From Argyresthia goedartella (Eukaryota; Arthropoda; Insecta; Lepidoptera; Argyresthiidae): a DNA stretch of 64,000 nucleotides. The stretch lies in the NCBI GenBank assembly GCA_949825045.1, contig OX463809.1, positions 461,501 to 525,500 on the forward strand. Reading direction: 5' to 3'. Of the stretch, positions 22,168 through 33,173 are shown in pieces. The stretch's first letter is position 1; each line of letters begins with the position of its first letter. The translations under genes were made by a program, and so were the position numbers. Under the pieces are notes generated by a model. The model had not been told where the DNA came from. It was given only the letters and a program-made list of their open reading frames with translations, and did no database searches.

Positions 22168-22798
22168 TCAAGAATTTCTTAAAATATTCTGAAACCTTTT
22201 AAAATTTTCTATTTCTTTTATAATAGGTGGTAGGTGATTATATATTTTGACACACATATTATAATAAGGGCCTGTGTGTACTAATAATAGGTTAGAATCA
22301 GTTGCAGCTAATCTTGGGCGGGGTCTGAGATTTACAGGGCGCTCTCGAATAGGGAACATTGGCTCAAGCAGGAATAATAACCAGAGCGAAAAAGTGTTCG
22401 AGTTCAGAAAACATGAACCTTATGTCATTGTACATAAGAGTCACTGACAGTTCGATTCGCATACTTTTTCGACGCGTAATTATTCCTGCTTCCTACACAG
22501 ATGTCGGTTTTTCCTAACAAATAATGCTAATTCCAAAATATATAATGAAGTTAAGGTGAGAATTTTGAAGATCTTGAAATAAGGTCGACAGCTGGTCAAT
22601 TGGTCTATATGAGCCAATATTCTCATGCATTTTTTTTGTAAGATAAAGATTTTTTGTATGTCGACACACTTGCCCCATAGTATGATGCCATATTGAAGCC
22701 GGGAATGTGAGCCGGGAAGCCTTCTTAGCGGTTTCTAAATCGGTAGCCTTTTTTATTTCATATAGGGCGTAGGCAAAGCCAGATAATTTAGAGCTCAA
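22168..22798 (-). pseudogene. LINE B ORF2 C-terminal region, split by a MITE
   Basis: Two frames, 22514-22798 and 22168-22359, give the thumb and C-terminal region ('SSKLSGFAYALYEIKKATD'; later 'YYNMCVKIYNHLPPIIKEI'). The second is a typical LINE ORF2 ending ('YNHLP..I'). The MITE at 22366-22491 lies between them and breaks the frame. Confidence 0.7.
22366..22491. mobile_element. 126-bp MITE inside LINE B
   Basis: Ends 'aagcaggaataat' and 'attattcctgctt' are perfect inverted repeats, with further pairing of 'cgaaaaagt' and 'actttttcg' just inside. It interrupts LINE B coding sequence. A target duplication is not clear. Confidence 0.65.
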
Positions 22799-22886
22799 TT
22801 TGCTGATGTGTTGTTTCCAGTTTAGGTACGAGTCTATGTGAATTCCTAAGAGGCAGTAGGTATTAACACATTCAATTGGCTTATTT

Positions 22887-23630
22887 TTAAATTAAAAGTT
22901 TATCTCTGAAGGTGTTCTTTGATATGGATGAAACTGAATTAGTTTTATTTAGGTTTATGTCTAGATTATGGTCCTCAAGCCAATTTACTATTGTATTGAA
23001 TGTGGAGTGTAGATGGTTGTTTAGGATGTGGGCGTCATTGCCTGGGATTAAAACTGAGGTGTCATCAGCGAACAGAGTGCATGGTATTACTTTAGGAAGG
23101 TCGTTTATATATATCAGAAACAGCAAGCACCCTAGAGAACTGCCTTGTGGAATTGATTTGTGTATATTCACTGTTTCAGACTTGACTTTGGCGATCTCAC
23201 CTGTGAGGTGGTTGTGATGGCCTATTTCTACATGTTGTGTACGATTGTCTAAGTAAGATTCGAACCATTTGAGGGCTATGGCACGTACGCCGATACCTGA
23301 TAGTTTTTGTAGCAAGATATTGTATAGCACCCGGTCATAAGCTTTGCTCATGTCTAGTAAAATGCCTATTCCGTTTTTTCCATCGTTTAATGCGTGTAAA
23401 ACGTTATTTATGTATTTGAAAACGGTTGGTGTTGTCGACCTCGATTTCCTAAAGCCGTATTGATTATCGTCAAAAACATTAAATTTTTCGCAAATAGCAT
23501 AGAGCTTGTTATACGCAGCGGTTTCGAAAATCTTAGCAAGTGAGGACAGAAGGGCGATTGGGCGATAGTTATCGGTATTTCGTTTAGAATATTTTTTGTG
23601 TAATGGTCTAATTATTGACTTTTTTAGCAA
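22887..23630 (-). CDS. LINE B reverse transcriptase core
   Basis: 247 codons open on the - strand. Motifs in order: 'NYRPIALLSSLAKIFE' (residues about 21-36), 'QYGFRKSRST', 'ILLDMSKAYDRV', 'SIPQGSSLGCLLFLIYINDL', then catalytic 'LFADDTS' near residue 190. Both catalytic aspartates are present. It runs out of frame into the linker on both sides, so it is a preserved core in a broken ORF2. It is distinct from family A: the RT reads SIPQGSSLG instead of G(V/I)PQGSILG. Confidence 0.8.
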   Translation of the reverse strand: MLKKSIIRPLHKKYSKRNTDNYRPIALLSSLAKIFETAAYNKLYAICEKFNVFDDNQYGFRKSRSTTPTVFKYINNVLHALNDGKNGIGILLDMSKAYDRVLYNILLQKLSGIGVRAIALKWFESYLDNRTQHVEIGHHNHLTGEIAKVKSETVNIHKSIPQGSSLGCLLFLIYINDLPKVIPCTLFADDTSVLIPGNDAHILNNHLHSTFNTIVNWLEDHNLDINLNKTNSVSSISKNTFRDKLLI

Positions 23631-23791
23631 ATCAGGAAAGCAGCTGGAATTAAACGATTGATTAATCTGGTATGTTAGTGGAGCGGCTAGGAATTGAGGG
23701 CACTTTTTTAATAGTAATGTAGGAATGTCGTCGAAACCTGCGCTGTTTTAATTCTTTATTTTTTTTATAATTAGGTAGGCTTCTTTTTCGG

Positions 23792-24022
23792 TTACAGGAT
23801 GAATATAAAAGAGTTTTTGAGCGGTGATACTACAGGTCGCCCAGGCGGTGGAGTCGAGGGATGTATGAGATTTGAGTTTTCGCCTATTGACCGGAAATAA
23901 TTGTTAAAAGTGTTTGCAATTTTTTGTGGGTTGTTTATCAGGTTGTTTCCGTCCAGAAGTTCGATGTTAGCCCTGTTCATTGTCCGATGTTTGTTCGCAG
24001 TCTCTTTTATTACTTGCCACAC
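23792..24022 (-). pseudogene. LINE B ORF2 linker fragment
   Basis: 76 codons containing 'MWQVIKETANKHR' and 'NTFNNYFRSIGENS', the usual text between endonuclease and RT in this LINE group ('A..FN.yF..ig'). It is separated from the RT by stops near 23640-23790. Confidence 0.65.
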
Positions 24023-24057
24023 AGTTTTAGTTAAGTTTTTAGAGTTTTTAAGTCTTG

Positions 24058-25168
24058 TTATGTAGTGTAGTTTTCTAAATATGCCTTTTTTAAAGTATTC
24101 GAATATTCTCTATAGTGATTTTTAAGAATTGCATTTTTTGTTTGTGATGTTAGCATTCTTAATAGGCGTTTATGCTGACATGATTTTCTGATGCCCTTGG
24201 TTATCCATGTTTTAGTGTTTTCCTTTTTCAGTTTTACTTTAACTTTTGGGATGCATTGGTCTAATTTTTGTTTTATTATGATGTGAAAATTGTTGAAGTT
24301 TTCGTTAACGTCTGCTGAGTCTACCAGAATATTACCCCAATTCATCTTACCTAGCTCTGAGATAAATAGTTGAGTATTTAACTCGCTAAAAGTTCTCTTA
24401 TATGTATGCCATGTTTTTGGCTCTTGATGTGTGTTTGTGAGAGCTATGGGTATGGAAATTGTAACACCTCTATGGTCAGATAACCTGAATTCTGTGTGGT
24501 TACTGTTGTATTGATTTGGCTGAAATTGGTGGAAACAAGGTCTATGCAAGTGCTTGTTTCTGATGTAATTCTAGTTGGTTCGTGATTTTTCAGGTGGAAA
24601 TAGAAACTTCTGAAGAGGTCTATTAGTCTTAAGCGGGCTGGGGTCGCTACTAACATATTTACGTTGAAGTCACCACCTACTATAATGGTTTTCTTTTTGT
24701 ATTTTTGTTGTACAGCCTGCAAGAGCTTTCCTAACGAATTATGAAAGAGATCTTTCTTTCTGGAGCTATTAGGCCAGTATATTATGATAATTATTATATA
24801 ACACTAAGGAACTTTAATGCCACAGACTTCAAAAACCATTTCGGTAGACATTTTAGGTATATCGAGCAGTTCAACAAAATCTATGTTTTCCCTAACATAT
24901 ATACCCACACCTCCACGAATATGGTGCTTTCTACAAAAATAGGTAGCTGGTTTGTAACCTGTAATTTTCACAATATCTATCTCTTTTCAGAAAACCACGT
25001 TTCACTAACACATAAAATAGTATTTTTCTTAATGAAAGAGTCTGTCTCTATCAGAGGTATGTTGTGTTTTAAGCCTCCTACATTTTGATATAGTATACTT
25101 GAGCTAGCTACGAAAGTTATGGCTATTATCAATGGATGAGTTTGTATCTTGGAAGGTTGTCCTTTCAT
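24058..25168 (-). pseudogene. LINE B ORF2 endonuclease, frameshifted
   Basis: AP-endonuclease motifs are spread over three frames: 'YQNVGGL' and 'VSETWF' (24977-25168), 'IIVGGDFNVNML' (24444-24722), then 'LSDHRGVTI' (24058-24549). The order and spacing match the exonuclease-endonuclease-phosphatase fold. The Asp-His pair and Gly-Asp-x-Asn block survive. At least two indels (near 24750-24970 and 24530) destroy continuity. Confidence 0.75.
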
Positions 25169-26018
25169 TGACGTGATTTGTTGCTGAAGTTTTGTCGTCG
25201 GTGGGCATGGCTCTATTTGTGAGTGGTATTGTGTTGGATGTTATGTCCAGGTATGGCTTTCCGTTGATCAGGAGACGGTTGTTGCGGATGATCGCGTGTT
25301 TGCCTTCTTTCCGTGCCTCGCAGAGAGTTCTGACTAGGTTTTTCCTTTGTTTAAGCGACTCCGCATCTAAAAAAGTAGAGAGGCTCAAACCTGCAGTCCT
25401 AAAGTACTGCTTGTTGTCAATGATGTACTTAGCCGTTCTCTTGCTTATCAGTTCAATAGCTACTGGTCTTCTGCTTCCTCTGCGACCCAATCTACGTAGA
25501 TCTTCAATGTATCCGTCTATATTAACATCCAGGATGTCCCTAAATACATAGGTGATTCTTCTGAAGAGTTCGTTTTCATCTTCCCAATTAGTTTGATCTA
25601 AACCGTATAGGATTATTGTCTTTGTATGGTCACTTTTGGGAGCAGTTTCCGATCTGGACATTGTTGATGATGTACTGTTTCTTATTTCTTCTTTGAGGGT
25701 AGGCAGTTGTTCCTCTATTAAACTAATTCGACCTATTAGTTTTCCAATTTGCTGGTTTGATTCATCTTGGTCTAATTTTAAAGTGCCAATGTTATTGTCT
25801 ATTTCTATTTTTAAGTTTTTTATTGCAATTTGTATCTCTTGCTGTAACGGTGACTTAATTTTAGACTTAATTTCCTCGACTATTTTTGAGTTATTTTTCA
25901 ATAGCTTGGTGTCGAGAAGCACACTTATTTTGCCGATTATCCCGGAATTTTCCATTTGTGAATCGAGTATGGTATCTCCAAATAAATTCTCGTCTATTAT
26001 TCTTTCATTCATCATCAT
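25104..26018 (-). CDS. LINE B ORF1 C-terminal part: coiled coil plus RRM-like region
   Basis: 304 codons. Residues about 20-115 are rich in Leu/Ile/Lys/Glu heptads (coiled coil likely). Residues about 130-250 contain 'KTIILYGLDQTNWEDENELF' and 'DLRRLGRRGSRRPVAIEL', the layout of RNA-binding ORF1 regions in CR1/L1-like LINEs. The N-terminal part with the PHD finger is in another frame (26005-26391) that overlaps the start of this one by a few codons, so one indel near 26010 probably split a single ORF1. The role would be binding element RNA. Confidence 0.7.
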   Translation of the reverse strand: MMMNERIIDENLFGDTILDSQMENSGIIGKISVLLDTKLLKNNSKIVEEIKSKIKSPLQQEIQIAIKNLKIEIDNNIGTLKLDQDESNQQIGKLIGRISLIEEQLPTLKEEIRNSTSSTMSRSETAPKSDHTKTIILYGLDQTNWEDENELFRRITYVFRDILDVNIDGYIEDLRRLGRRGSRRPVAIELISKRTAKYIIDNKQYFRTAGLSLSTFLDAESLKQRKNLVRTLCEARKEGKHAIIRNNRLLINGKPYLDITSNTIPLTNRAMPTDDKTSATNHVNERTTFQDTNSSIDNSHNFRS

Positions 26019-26391
26019 TCAGAAAGCCTGGGAAACTCATGTTTTCCAACTTTTTCTTTGGTTGTCTGCGCTGAGTAATATTTGCATTCGCGTCATCTAA
26101 CTGTTTTTCAGGAATCGGTGCATAGGTGTGTCTAATGGGTGTATTGTCGTTGTTATTCCTGGGTTGTTTGCAGATACAACTTAGACATTTCCATTCTCTT
26201 GGTTGTTGGTTGACAGGGTGGAAAGAAAGGTTATATATTTTTTCACTAACATTAGCACAGGTAAGGTCGTATTCTCTTTTGCAGATATGACATTTCATTA
26301 GTTGTTTGTTGCCTATTTCTTGATTGCAGCTTGCACATATAGCCACTTTTGAGTTTTTAGTTCGTTCGAGGTTCATGTAGTTGTGGTTCAT
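26005..26391 (-). CDS. LINE B ORF1 N-terminal part with PHD-type zinc finger
   Basis: 128 codons. Residues about 18-70 hold 'CASCNQEI', 'MKCHICKREYDLTCANV' and 'WKCLSCIC', a cysteine-rich array with the Cys4-X-Cys3-like spacing of PHD fingers and a Trp before the last Cys pair. PHD domains in ORF1 are established for CR1-like LINEs, where they may bind chromatin or nucleic acid. This end continues in another frame as the coiled-coil half. Confidence 0.7.
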   Translation of the reverse strand: MNHNYMNLERTKNSKVAICASCNQEIGNKQLMKCHICKREYDLTCANVSEKIYNLSFHPVNQQPREWKCLSCICKQPRNNNDNTPIRHTYAPIPEKQLDDANANITQRRQPKKKLENMSFPGFLNDDE

Positions 26392-26629
26392 CTCTATAAT
26401 CTCTAACTAGGCCTCAAAACAGCACAGCGACTGTAGCGCCCTCTGTTGAGTTTTTGTGAAAGGTTGTTAACTATGAAGATCTTAGGGCACACGTTGTTCT
26501 TCAATTTTCTGCTAATTATTGTTACTTTCTTTTTATTCCATATAATGACATGACGATTGCACTTGGTATAATTTTCCTTCCTATGCGTATTGTGCACGTT
26601 CACCAAAAAATAAAAAAAATAAAAATTGA

Positions 26630-26722
26630 TAAACCTGGGGATAGGTATCGAACCATAGGTCCTCCACTGTGTTGCAAAGACAGCCTCCTTAACCGTTTCG
26701 GCTATCAAGTATTGAATAATAC
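26630..26722 (-). repeat. tRNA-derived SINE head, antisense
   Basis: On the - strand an A box 'tagccgaaacgg' (complement of 26693-26704) and a B box 'ggttcgatacc' (complement of 26644-26654) are spaced like a tRNA. It is followed by an A/T-rich run near 26600-26630. Stems are imperfect, so it is a SINE rather than a functional tRNA. Confidence 0.55.
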
Positions 26723-26724
26723 TT

Positions 26725-27200
26725 GATGAAAAATTGGTATGTAAGTATTGCGGTGTAGATGCAGCGTGGAAGATGAGTGTGCTATGTCGTTAATGGACTT
26801 TGCACTGACGCGGTTTATCACTTATGTCCAGATTTTGCGTATTTATTCACTGAATTTTATGTTTGTTTGAGTTTGGTAATTATATTTGAATGATTTTAGC
26901 TTGTTTAACACCTTGGTTTTGTTCACTGCTGCACTGTCTATAACTTTGATTTAAAGTGTAATTTTTCACATTTATATCACATTTATTATCATATTTTTAT
27001 AGTATATGTATAGCATATCACTTGGTTTACACTATTACACAAATGTTTACTATTTATTCGTCTTGTTATTATTTTTTATTTAATTTTTTTCACGGAGGTA
27101 CATTTCGTACGATGTTTACGTTGCAGCGCCCTCTAGCGCTCTATGGAATGTAAATGCAGTCGACTAAGAGAACGCTTTAGACTACACCACTAGGAAAAGG
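26725..27200. other. No feature recognised
   Basis: AT-rich DNA between a SINE head and a LINE tail. 'gcagcgccctctagcgctct' near 27124 is a short GC-rich patch. Nothing coding is seen. Confidence 0.35.
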
Positions 27201-27214
27201 CTTCCAGAACTGCG

Positions 27215-27665
27215 TCCTTCAGTAAAAGGACAAGACAAACGGCGACTTACAATAAACTGCCAACTGAAATAAAGTCCCACTCTGGTTATCGGTTTCTTTA
27301 TTATCTAAAATATATGGGTTTGAAGAATCATCTATTTTTAATGTGTCCTTACACTTTAAATGAATTTTATGAGAATGTGATAATCATGCTAAAATATAAT
27401 TGAACTTTTATTGAGTCTTGATGGATACTTACTTTAATTGGTTGAAATTTTTACTTATTTATTGTTTTTAGTGTATTTTTCTTAATTCAATGAAATTGTA
27501 ATTTATTTTGATCCTATGTATTGATGATAAGTATACTATGTTTACTATAAGGAGTAATTTGCTATGCCGTTTACGAGTAAAATTACAATGTACTTTATCT
27601 TATGCCTAAATGTAACATCTTATATAACTGTAATTTAAGGCAATAAAAGTTTGAATTGAAATTGA
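27215..27665 (+). mobile_element. LINE 3' fragment: ORF2 C-terminus and 3' UTR
   Basis: The + strand encodes 'YNKLPTEIK' near 27250-27280, a typical LINE ORF2 ending, then an AT-rich 3' UTR with 'gcaataaaagtttgaattg' and tandem 'ttgaa' units at the end (27640-27665). It is strongly 5'-truncated. The family is not determined. Confidence 0.5.
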
Positions 27666-27669
27666 ATTA

Positions 27670-29680
27670 AAAAACGACCTCATAAGCAACCAGTGTCTGA
27701 TTTGGATAGTTTTGACCGGGTTGCTATTCGCAACTAAAGAAATGAATATTATGTCGTTAGAAAACAGGTTCCGACATTGAGAACGCTTTTGCTAGAATTA
27801 AAAGAAAGCATACAATTTACTTAATGTCGGGAAACTCTCCTTCGAATATTATTGGCTTATGGTTATGAATTCAAGAAAAACAACAATGAACGTTCTTTGT
27901 AAATTGAACGTAATGACATGAAGAAAATAACCTTCTGTCTGATTGATACGGTTTAAATTACTTCTTTTACTTACTTTTTACTTCTAATCTATTTCTTGTG
28001 ACGTACTTATACAAAATTAAACCTTGCTTAGAACCTTCTGCCACTTAGCGTCAAGCAGCCGAACTATGAAGCACGGTATTTTGACGCAGGCTGAAAATGA
28101 CTATTGTATTCACATGAATTTAATTTTTGTATTGCGCGTTGCTAAAAACGACTTTATTTCATTCAGTTAATTTTTTTTTTTGTGTATTGCGTGCTGCTTA
28201 AAAATGTCGTAACAGAATAATGAGAAACTTATTAAAATTAAATGAATTACTACTGACCGATGGTACGAAATGCCACCATGTATGATATATTTTCGGCAAA
28301 ATGGAAGAATAAGGTATGTTTACCAGTTTTTTCTTATTTTTTCAAGATCTGTCACGCACAAATCACTGCGGAGAACTAAGATAGAAATGCGTTAAATTAC
28401 GCGGAATTCCACATAAACGTGGCACACGCGCCACGACCACTTTGTACTTCTACTGTTTTTTTCTGTTCTGTGGTAAATCCAAAGTTTTCTGGCTTATATG
28501 AACAGGCCAGAAAAAAACATTGTTGGCTTGTTGGTTATGGTTCTGTCGAGGTCGAATGGCGCTTCATGCCATTTCACTTTTACCGATATAGCGTGCGTCA
28601 TGCAGTCGCGTCGGTAAAAGAGTGCTTGAAATTTTCTGTCAACTGCGATAGATGGCCGACTCCACTTATTATATGTCTGTGGCCGACTCCGCCAAACGGA
28701 GCTCCAAACAAAATTTCCCAAAAAAAATACTGTGTAATTGCCTTGTAGTAGTCGTGAAAATCACTGTGTATTGTCTCGGCCAAAAGTGTGAAAGATGGAC
28801 TCGGCCCTCAAACTCACTCGTTCATCTTTTGCTTACTTTCCAGCCTCTACAGCAATGTACTATTATCGTTATGTTTCAATAAGAAAACCATCTGCCCAAC
28901 ATCTAATCTTACTTTTGAGTGTCAAAACAGTTGCCGTACTACGCAAAGTAGCCGAATAATCATATCAGTAATTTTTGGCCTCAAAAGTTTCTTACAGACT
29001 AATTACGTGCTGCAAAACACTCAGATCTACATGCTACTCCATGACTACGAGACTTTACTTTACGTAACACTTGCTACGAAAACGCGTAGCACAGCATCGC
29101 ACGCAGCATAGGGTGGGCGATTGCAAGCAAAGTTTAGGAGTACCATGCTTTCATTGCCGCCAAGCAAATATTGTAGTACTGTTGGTTCTTTTAAATATTT
29201 GTATCATATCATAAAACATAACAGGTATATTTTGTAGTTAAATGACTACACGTTGCAGTATGTGTTTGCTGTATCACCCCCAGGCCCACGCTGCTCCACC
29301 TCAGTGAACATTTCCCACTTTATCCAGATACACATATTAACACCATAATGAATATCACCATCAATAGAGTACTCACGTCGTCAGTTGTTTAGAGCCTGTA
29401 GAATCGGTTGTAATCTACAGCGAGTAAATTCTTGAGGCTTAACTGACGCCAGCTTGACTCAGCTGAGTATTAATTAGCTCCGACAGCACTGACTACTGAG
29501 CGCTGCCGGCTCATGTTCCCGTTATCATTCATCACGCAGAGACAAGAAGGTTGTAAAATGGAGCCGCCATCTGAGCGCTTACTCTTTGACAAAGTACATA
29601 ATATCGTAAGACATTGTGTTACGTAATCTTGTAATGTGTATTTCGCATCTGAAGATTTATGATTCTTATACATTACTTCT
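27670..29680. other. No feature recognised (about 2 kb)
   Basis: Short frames at 28419-28748, 28652-28882 and 28788-29111 overlap on both strands and show no domain, and no repeat of the window maps here. 28550-28720 is locally less AT-rich. This is the longest stretch that could hold host sequence, for example intron. Confidence 0.35.
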
Positions 29681-29682
29681 TA

Positions 29683-29880
29683 TAAGGTGGAACTGGGCCG
29701 GCCACGTAAGTCGTGATCACCCAGACAGATGGGCGAAACTCGCCACTGACTGCGGCGTGACGACCTTGACAAGTTTCTGCCGGGGTGGCCGGAGGTGGCA
29801 CAGATCAGGTAAGTGTGAACGGAAAAGGGGGAGGCCTTAGGCCAGCAGGGGGACACTGAAATGGCTACATAAAAAATACG
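29683..29880 (+). pseudogene. RTE-type LINE ORF2 C-terminal scrap
   Basis: The + strand encodes 'RWNWAGHVSRDHPDRWAKLA' and, in shifted frames, text for 'GRP'-type and 'WPEVAQI'-like ends, matching the antisense scrap at 9640-9985. It is truncated on both sides and frameshifted. Confidence 0.65.
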
Positions 29881-30327
29881 TTACCTCGTCTCCCGCAACA
29901 AACAACATGCTTTTGTACAGATTTCATTCGTTAGGCGGTTCTAACGTTTCTAGTTCTGAACAAAGAGATCACTTCCCTAGTATGGCAGGGTTTGCACTCA
30001 AACGCGAAAAACATAATTTGGATTCAAAAATTAAAGATGCGGCGTAGCTTTCTGTCGGAACGAGTGATTTTTCCGACTGGGGTCTGATATGAGATGTGTT
30101 CTCACCAACAAACATAACATAACATAACATAGCGTCACGCCTTCTAGGGATTACTAGCTTTTGCGAACGATATCAGCGTTGCAGATCATCTGCAACATTT
30201 TGCTTAGCCAGGACCTTTTTGCTGGTTGTAATGCAAGTTTTTTTGTTTATGTGAATGATTGTTAATATGATACTTTTTGGTATTCTGCGTTATAATAATC
30301 ATACAATGAGATATTTGTTCCTTCGCG

Positions 30328-30373
30328 TCAGATCTAATTTAAATGTAAGATATTGCATTTAAATTAGATCTGA
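30328..30373. repeat. 18-bp perfect hairpin
   Basis: 30328-30345 ('tcagatctaatttaaatg') pairs perfectly with 30356-30373 across a 10-nt loop. It stands alone, with no neighbouring gene, so a terminator role is not supported. It may be the core of a tiny MITE. Confidence 0.5.
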
Positions 30374-30679
30374 TCTGTCGCATCTCCCATGTCGGATGAA
30401 GCCAGGACACTGTACAGGGTGACTTTTAATTAGCTGACCTCGTTTTAGGGAATGATAGTATCCATTAATAACAACTTCTTATAACGAACTTATGTTCCTA
30501 AGTGATGTTTTATTGTAGATAACCCATAAAAAAGCGATCAACTGTTCTGATGAATTAGTTAAATTTTTGTTCAAACTATACAAGCTCCGACGCCACAACG
30601 TTGTCAAATGAAGTCTCCTTATTGGTCAATAAAATGCACTTCAAACATGTTTTGTGTTTCTCATTCGTCAAAAACCTTG

Positions 30680-30880
30680 GCAGGCGGGCCAATATACATT
30701 ACAATGTCGTAGTGTGAGTTTACGCGCGCGGCCTTCGGCTGGTTCGGCCGCACGCGCTGAGTCGGCAATTCTATCAAATGTTCGGCGGCCGCGCTGGTCG
30801 GCACTTCAATCAAACCCGCGGCGGTGCAGCGCGGCGCTGACATCTGCTGCTGCCGTCGTCGTCTCCTCCCCATCTGTTTG
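30680..30880. other. CpG- and GC-rich island in AT-rich DNA
   Basis: Holds 'acgcgcgcggccttcggctg', 'ggccgcacgcgctg' and 'gcggcggccgcgctgg'-like text, far richer in CpG than the flanks. The overlapping frames on both strands have no domain. It could be a promoter region or a degraded GC-rich element; neither is shown. Confidence 0.3.
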
Positions 30881-30999
30881 TCCCATATCCCTACCAACTT
30901 ACAACAAAGACATCTACGAACGATTTCTACTACACTACAGTTCCTGGTTGAATCATTGATATCATACTCACCTACCTACCCATGTACCAGTAAAAGTCA

Positions 31000-32830
31000 C
31001 CTATGACTAGGTATGTGCTGCTAAATGTCGAGTTACAAGTTATATCCAATATTAAGACGCAGAGCGGGATCCTTTATTATTTATTATGCATGACGTACGA
31101 AATAGGCACGGGTAGGAACAAAGTAAGGATCAGACAGATCTTTGTTCAGTTATTTGAGCATGGACTGTTACATGTAGGCAGGTAGGTACTTATTTCTTGC
31201 AAATCAAAAAGCCTTATTTAGGAAGTTGTAAATAAAAACTTACTTATTCTATAATATATAACGTCGGTACTTAATTATTCTACTGTTGTAATCCTAAATT
31301 CCTAACACATCATTTGGTATCTGGTAGACGTTACTGCACTTACCTAGAAATAACCATTTACCAACTTATAATTTGATACATACTCAACTTTTCACACGCG
31401 CAAACGACGACGTTTGTCGGCGCCTTTAATAAAGCCGCCCAGCCCACCTGACCGCGGCGGCGGCATTGAGTATGTGATTATAAAAGCTGAAAGCCCGGAT
31501 GCACACCCGACAACTTAAAGTTTGACGGACACTCAGTCATGCTGTCACTGTCTCTCGCTCGGGATACGACAGCGGCAGTATAACATTTAAGCGGCACTTT
31601 ATTTGAACAGCAGTATGTGCATTCGGCCATACCTACCTCCTTAAAAAGAAAAAGTTACAACAAACAAAACATTATGTCACGCCTTTTCTTCTCATACGGG
31701 GTGGCAGAGGCACGATAATACTTTAACCAATGTTTAGCCAGACATTCCATACTTACTTCATTTTGGGTCAGTGTCGATAAGAGGGTGAAACGGGGGCTAG
31801 CCCATCGCCGCGTGCAACTATCGAAATACCTAACTACCTAATTACTAAATTGAAAATGTTAGAAGTTCAGGCATTTTAATTTTCCTAGATCTAATCAGTT
31901 ACTTATCTAGTAAAACAAAATACTCAATTCTAAACCAATAGATTATTTAAAATTTACAGAGAAGACAGATTACATGCCTACTACATTCAGAGGTAGACAT
32001 TACAATTTACAGCTATGCTACCCATAAATAACGATAGATAGTACGGTAGGTACCCAGGTAGGTACAATTGTTCAGTCACACCACACCACACCACACACCT
32101 TCCTGGTCCTTCGATATCATCACTTAGTTTTAGCAGTCTTTACTACCCATAATTATAGGTAGATAGATACCTACTATTCCCACACATTCACATTTATTCA
32201 ACTAAACTGGCAGCCATTAACGAGTATGAGCTGCTTAGTGCACTTTCAATATATATCAGCTGTCACGAAGTAGGGAGATATGACAGGCTTCAGGCCCTTA
32301 GGTAGGTAAACGTACTGCTGGCACACTGGTCATTGAAGTCAACTGCAGTCATGATTTCAGATAGCTAACTATCAACCAAGCTTATCAGAGGGTAGCTTGC
32401 TGGTAACTCTGTTCGTTCAGAAGACGTTTGTTATTCGTCGGATATTGAACTTTGGCCTGTTTGGTTGGTACGAAGGTAGGGCAACAAACCACGAACTCTT
32501 CTTCAGATTACTATAGGGTAGTGAGTGATATCTCCATGAAACCAAAGGCGCTGACCGCTGGGTGGCTGCTGGATACCGAGGATAGGAAGGGATCTCGCAA
32601 GCACACAGATTGCTGTTGTTTTTATAGTTTGTCGGGTGGTACAGGTATGGTTATTTTTAGGTGTTTCCACTCATACGGGCCCTCGGTGTCTACGTGCATG
32701 GCGGGCGACGTCTAGGCCGGCTAGGCATCGACTATTGGACTGTCTAATACTGTCTATCGGTCGGGCGAGCGCTCGCGGCTCGCGCTCGGGCGCCGCTGGC
32801 AAATGTGTATTCGATGATAGGATTTTCTGC
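31000..32830. other. No gene recognised; many TAGGTAGG-type simple motifs
   Basis: Scattered 'taggtaggta' and 'acctaccta' words and a CACAC patch near 32080-32095. A TATAAAA at 31479-31485 lies downstream of a GC-rich patch, but no initiator motif occurs at the right distance and no coding exon follows. The open frame at 32452-32715 has no recognised domain. Confidence 0.35.
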
Positions 32831-32835
32831 AAGTT

Positions 32836-32857
32836 AGAGAGAGAGAGAGAGAGAGAC
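32836..32857. repeat. (AG)n microsatellite
   Basis: About 11 uninterrupted AG dinucleotides within 'gttagagag...gactgg'. Confidence 0.85.
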
Positions 32858-32965
32858 TGGTTGCTTTGGCAAATTTCGTCGTGTTCCGCAATACGTGCGT
32901 TCTCTTCCTAACTGCAGTAATTGATATTTCTTTCCCACTTGCATTAAAAATGGTTGAGTTTATAA

Positions 32966-33173
32966 ATTCCAAATTCCAAATATCTTTATTACTGTAGATA
33001 TTTACATATACTTAGCAATCGTCATTTTTTGCCACTACTCTACATGGGACCACTGTGGGAGAAGCAGGGCCTAGAAACTCCCACAAATTGATTTTTAGAT
33101 CTCTTTTAAAAATTGCTTGTGCTTAACTAATACCAAATATATTTATATTATCATTATCATAATTAATAAGCAG
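32966..33173 (-). mobile_element. LINE A4, antisense 3' UTR and tail (left part, split by the BEL block)
   Basis: On the - strand this is the LINE A 3' UTR ('cagtaataaag' then tandem 'atttgga'), matching 19620-19830. Similarity stops abruptly at 33173, and the rest resumes at 49428. Joining the two sides at the shared 'agcag' restores the unbroken LINE A text 'aataagcaggaataaat'. Confidence 0.85.

Larger units (their letters stand above)
22115..26400 (-). mobile_element. LINE B, nearly full-length, antisense
   Basis: On the - strand: ORF1 with PHD finger and RNA-binding-like region (26391-25104), endonuclease (25168-24400), RT (23630-22887), C-terminal part (22798-22168), a short 3' UTR, and a tail of 'tatgat' units (about 22115-22138). 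ORF2 is split by several frameshifts, and a 126-bp inverted-repeat insertion sits in the C-terminal part. The overall plan fits the CR1-like group of LINEs. Confidence 0.8.

Noticed and set aside
22366..22380. Link between the MITE end 'aagcaggaata' and the BEL target site 'agcaggaata' in LINE A
   Set aside because: Similarity is about a dozen AT-rich bases in unrelated hosts; coincidence is more likely.
28419..28748. Small host gene
   Set aside because: Overlapping open frames on both strands, no domain, no splice or start support.
31479..31560. Host promoter with TATAAAA
   Set aside because: The nearest initiator-like 'tcagtc' is more than 50 bases from the TATA box, and no coding exon follows.
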